Translations under genes and position numbers: made by a program
Shown here: one piece after another, positions 13,597-16,164 of the stretch
Layout: each line of letters starts with the position of its first letter
Position numbering within the stretch: the first letter of the stretch is position 1
Assembly: GCA_047607345.1 (NCBI GenBank)
Contig: JASGDF010000227.1
Coordinates: forward strand, 1 to 16,164
Length of the DNA stretch: 16,164 nt
From: Pseudomonas_S sp047607345
GTDB lineage: Bacteria > Pseudomonadota > Gammaproteobacteria > Xanthomonadales > Xanthomonadaceae
Direction of reading: 5' to 3'
Notes under the pieces: generated by a model
What the model saw: only the letters and a program-made list of their open reading frames with translations
The model's database searches: none
What the model was told of the DNA's origin: nothing

Positions 13597-14778
13597 TCAC
13601 GCATACAGCACCCCCGGCGCACCGTCCTCGACGATCGCATGCGGCACGAAGCGCGCGCTGTCGCGGGTGATCGGGCCGTCGTCCTCGCGGATGCCGATGC
13701 CGCAGGCCGCATCGCCGACGATCCAGCTGCCGACCAGCGGATGGCGGCCCTCGAAGGCCGGCAGCGGATGCGCGGCCTGGCGGATGCACGGGCCGGTGTA
13801 CGGGCCGTTGCTCTCCAGCCGGCGTCCGTCGGCCAGGTGCAGCGTCACGTTGGCGCCCTCGCGCGAATGCAGCGGCTTGCGCACCCAGCCCGGCGGCAGC
13901 GCGCCGCCGTCGTCGAAGTGCGCCTCCAGCAGGTTGGGATGTCCGCGGTGGCGCTCCCACAGCAGCGGCAGCACGCCCTTGTTGCTCAGCAGCGCCTTCC
14001 ACGGCGGCTCCAGCAGGCGCAGGCCGGATCCAGGCAGCGCGCGGCCGAAGTCCTCGGCGAACAGGTCCTCCAGCGGATACAGCTTGAACAGCGAGCCGAT
14101 CACCACGTCGTCCAGGTCGGTGAAGCGCCCATCCTCCGACAGCCCGATGTCCTCGATCGCGATCGCCGCCCCGTGCAGGCCGGCCTGCGCCGCGCAGTCA
14201 CGCAGGTAGGCAATCGTGCCTTGGTCCTCCTCCGACTCGCGCACCGCCGCGAAATACAGCGGCGGCGGCAACTGCGGGGACAGCACCGCGAACCGTTCCA
14301 CCAGCGCCTCGTGCAGCGAGTTGAACTGGTCGGCCGCCGCCGGCAGCCGCCCGCTGGCGCGCTGGTCCTCCAGCCATTGCCACTGGAAGAACGCGGCCTC
14401 GAACAGCGAGGTCGGGGTGTCGTAGTTCAGCTCGTACAGCTTGGCCGGACCGCGGCCGTCGTAGGCAAAGTCCAGGCGGCCGTACAGGTGGCCCTCGCGG
14501 CGGCGCCAGCTCTCGGCGATCCAGTCGCGCAGCGGCTCCGGGATCGCCAGCCGCTGCATCAGCGCCTCGCGCTCGACAATTTCCCCGACCAGGTCCAGCG
14601 CCATCGCATGCAGCTCGGCGCTGGGGTCTTCCAGGTCGTCCTCGATCTGGCGCAGCCCGAACGCGTAGTAGGCACGCTCGTCCCAGTAGCGCTCGCCATC
14701 GATGGTATGGAAGCGGAAGCCGCACTCGGCGGCCTGCGCGCGCCAGTCGCCGCGCTCGACGATCGGGACGCGGCGCAT
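13597..14778 (-). CDS. Glutathionylspermidine synthase-like ATP-grasp enzyme (YgiC/YjfC type)
   Basis: 393 residues from the ATG at 14776-14778, which overlaps the stop of the DUF1190 gene by one base (TGATG), so translation is coupled. The family core is clear: YGRLDFAYDGRGPAKLYELNYDTPTSLFEAAF (99-129) with the metal/ATP residues Glu116, Asn118 and Asp120. Further landmarks are LSNKGVLPLLWE, NLLEAHFDD, and WVRKPLHSREGANV with Lys and Glu of the ATP-grasp site; SWIVGDAACGIGIREDDGPIT lies near the end. It corresponds to the C-terminal synthetase half of E. coli GspSA and lacks the amidase domain, like E. coli YgiC. Members ligate an amine to a carboxylate with ATP; true glutathionylspermidine synthesis is unproven for this branch. 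It pairs with a YgiB-like lipoprotein, as in E. coli. Confidence 0.92.
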   Translation of the reverse strand: MRRVPIVERGDWRAQAAECGFRFHTIDGERYWDERAYYAFGLRQIEDDLEDPSAELHAMALDLVGEIVEREALMQRLAIPEPLRDWIAESWRRREGHLYGRLDFAYDGRGPAKLYELNYDTPTSLFEAAFFQWQWLEDQRASGRLPAAADQFNSLHEALVERFAVLSPQLPPPLYFAAVRESEEDQGTIAYLRDCAAQAGLHGAAIAIEDIGLSEDGRFTDLDDVVIGSLFKLYPLEDLFAEDFGRALPGSGLRLLEPPWKALLSNKGVLPLLWERHRGHPNLLEAHFDDGGALPPGWVRKPLHSREGANVTLHLADGRRLESNGPYTGPCIRQAAHPLPAFEGRHPLVGSWIVGDAACGIGIREDDGPITRDSARFVPHAIVEDGAPGVLYA

Positions 14779-15338
14779 CAGCCGCCGACGCTGCCGCGGC
14801 TGCCACTGGTGCTGCCGAAGCCACCGCGGCTGACCGTCAGCGCCCGATTCGGCGTGCTGGTGACCGGGGTCAGCGCCGACTTGCCCGCGCCGATCCCGCT
14901 GGCGGTGTTGAGCCCACCGGTACCCGGCGCGGTAGCCGGACGCGCCCAGCCGGCGTTGCGGTCCTGGTAGGCCGGTGCGGCCGACGGCTGTGCCAGGCCG
15001 GCGCGGCTGTTCAGCATCTGCGACATGAAGAAACCGGCCATCATCGGGCCGATGAACGAATGCCCGGCCGAGGTGCGCTGTTCCACGCACTGGTCGGCGG
15101 CATAGTCCTGCTCGCACTGGGCGCGGCTGGCGTACTTCGGCGCGGCGTCGGCGGCCTGCTGCCGGGCCTGCTCGAACGCGGTGCGGCATTCAGACGGGTT
15201 GCCGGTGGCCTCCACGCAACTGTCCACCGAGGTGTACAGGCCTTCCTGCACCTGGACCTGGGGCTCGCGCTGGCAGGCGCTGAACAGCAGCGGCGCGGCG
15301 CCCATCAGCAGCAGAGCAGTGGTCTTCGATCGCTTCAT
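14778..15338 (-). CDS. DUF1190 (YgiB-like, UPF0441) lipoprotein
   Basis: 186 residues from the ATG at 15336-15338, which has AGGAGAG 6 bases upstream; an in-frame upstream ATG lacks this. The lipobox LLFSAC gives Cys22 as the lipidated residue. A Cys-rich middle (DSCVEATGNPSECRTAFEQA, then CEQDYAADQC) is typical of the family. The protein ends in a Gly/Ser-rich tail SRGGFGSTSGSRGSVGG, a feature shared with E. coli YgiB. It is the first gene of a two-gene operon with the YgiC-like ligase. Function is unknown; in E. coli the pair is linked to the tolC operon. The residue after Cys22 is Gln, which by the usual rule predicts outer-membrane sorting. Confidence 0.9.
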   Translation of the reverse strand: MKRSKTTALLLMGAAPLLFSACQREPQVQVQEGLYTSVDSCVEATGNPSECRTAFEQARQQAADAAPKYASRAQCEQDYAADQCVEQRTSAGHSFIGPMMAGFFMSQMLNSRAGLAQPSAAPAYQDRNAGWARPATAPGTGGLNTASGIGAGKSALTPVTSTPNRALTVSRGGFGSTSGSRGSVGG

Positions 15339-15434
15339 GCGTCTCTCTCCTGTCATTCAGCCGCCCATGATGCCCGCTTCCCCCTGTCAGCGCACAGCCC
15401 GCGATCCGGGGGCGACAGCGGCCCGGCCACTACC

Positions 15435-15481
15435 GTTGCAGGCGCAACCAAGGAAATCCCGTATAAATAGACGGTATTTCC
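15435..15481 (+). promoter_or_regulatory. Candidate ilvD promoter with operator-like palindrome
   Basis: TATAAA at 15462-15467 is the best -10 in the 178-base gap. It lies in the spacer of an inverted repeat with arms GGAAATCCCGT (15452-15462) and ACGGTATTTCC (15471-15481), pairing at 10 of 11 positions. A small GTTGC/GCAAC stem (15435-15448) lies just upstream. No -35 with proper spacing is clear, suggesting an activated promoter or a non-standard one. Confidence 0.45.
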
Positions 15482-15516
15482 CGCCAGCCGCTGGCCCGCC
15501 AGACCGCAGCATCACC

Positions 15517-16164
15517 ATGCCCGAGTATCGCTCCAGGACCTCCACCGCCGGCCGCAACATGGCCGGCGCCCGCGCGCTGTGGCGTGCCACCGGCATGCAG
15601 GATGGCGACTTCCACAAGCCGATCGTCGCCATCGCCAACTCGTTCACCCAGTTCGTGCCCGGCCACGTCCACCTCAAGGACCTCGGCCAGCTGGTCGCGC
15701 GCGAGATCGAGCGGGTCGGCGGCGTCGCCAAGGAGTTCAACACGATCGCGGTCGACGACGGCATCGCGATGGGCCACGACGGCATGCTGTACTCGCTGCC
15801 CAGCCGCGAGATCATCGCCGACGCGGTCGAGTACATGGCCAACGCGCACTGCGCCGACGCTCTGGTGTGCATCTCCAACTGCGACAAGATCACCCCCGGC
15901 ATGCTGATGGCCGCGCTGCGGCTGAACATCCCGACCGTGTTCGTCTCCGGCGGCCCGATGGAGGCCGGCAAGACCAAGCTGGCCGACCACAAGCTCGACC
16001 TGATCGACGCGATGGTGATGGCCGCCGACCCGAACGCCTCCGACGAGGCCGTCGCCGCGGTCGAGCGCAGCGCCTGCCCGACCTGCGGCTCGTGCTCGGG
16101 CATGTTCACCGCCAACTCGATGAACTGCCTGACCGAGGCGCTGGGCCTGTCGCTGCCGGGCAAC
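15517..16164 (+). CDS. ilvD: Dihydroxy-acid dehydratase, N-terminal part
   Basis: The first 216 codons from the ATG at 15517; the gene runs off the right edge. MPEYRSRTSTAGRNMAGARA is the standard IlvD start. The conserved residues seen are Cys122-Asp123-Lys124 in NCDKITPGMLMA, Asp80 and Asp81 in IAVDDGIAMGHDGM, and the cysteine motif ACPTCGSCSGMFTANSMNCL (187-205) with Cys187, Cys190 and Cys193. The enzyme dehydrates 2,3-dihydroxy-isovalerate and -methylvalerate to the 2-keto acids in valine and isoleucine synthesis, using an iron-sulfur cluster and Mg2+. Length and sequence fit the roughly 610-residue E. coli-type enzyme. It is divergent from the ygiB-ygiC pair, 178 bases away. Confidence 0.97.
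   Translation, partial: MPEYRSRTSTAGRNMAGARALWRATGMQDGDFHKPIVAIANSFTQFVPGHVHLKDLGQLVAREIERVGGVAKEFNTIAVDDGIAMGHDGMLYSLPSREIIADAVEYMANAHCADALVCISNCDKITPGMLMAALRLNIPTVFVSGGPMEAGKTKLADHKLDLIDAMVMAADPNASDEAVAAVERSACPTCGSCSGMFTANSMNCLTEALGLSLPGN

Overview
The window is very GC-rich DNA that looks like a Xanthomonadaceae chromosome, most likely Xanthomonas. The evidence is strong C/G third-position bias, dispersed extragenic repeats with a GACTGAAGTC core flanked by TAGGAG/CTCCTA, and a gene set typical of plant-associated members (monolignol and quinate catabolism, OprB porin, type I dehydroquinase). The assignment is inferred from sequence character only. No rRNA, tRNA, CRISPR array or intact insertion sequence was seen.

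The left half (1-8246) is entirely on the minus strand and holds two catabolic modules for plant aromatics. Read in the direction of transcription, the first runs from 8246 down to 3148: a secreted parallel beta-helix protein (candidate 3-dehydroshikimate dehydratase), an OprB-type porin, a type I 3-dehydroquinate dehydratase (AroD) carrying an export signal, and an aromatic-acid:H+ symporter. Together they suggest that quinate/shikimate enters through the porin, is converted in the periplasm to protocatechuate, and the protocatechuate is then pumped inside. The quinate dehydrogenase needed for the first step is not in the window. The second module runs from 2725 to the left edge: a MarR regulator, an outer-membrane MetA-pathway-type protein, a CalA-like coniferyl-alcohol dehydrogenase and the start of an aromatic aldehyde dehydrogenase. 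This is the order I recall for the monolignol operon (molRKAB) described in Xanthomonas citri. An AT-rich palindrome at 2966-2988 lies upstream of the MarR gene.

The middle (8808-11384, plus strand) has a gamma-class carbonic anhydrase overlapping a MoxR-type AAA+ ATPase, which is followed closely by a CoxE-like VWA protein. A hairpin-rich gap follows, then a Tat-exported beta-lactamase-fold serine hydrolase (11646-12890).

The right part holds a 133-bp nested inverted-repeat element (12907-13039), a small YkgJ-type cysteine-cluster protein on the minus strand, a hairpin plus 96-bp tandem repeat (13331-13590), and a translationally coupled ygiB-ygiC-like pair on the minus strand (DUF1190 lipoprotein and glutathionylspermidine-synthase-like ATP-grasp enzyme). 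At the right edge, on the plus strand, is the 5' part of ilvD, with a palindrome over its presumed promoter.
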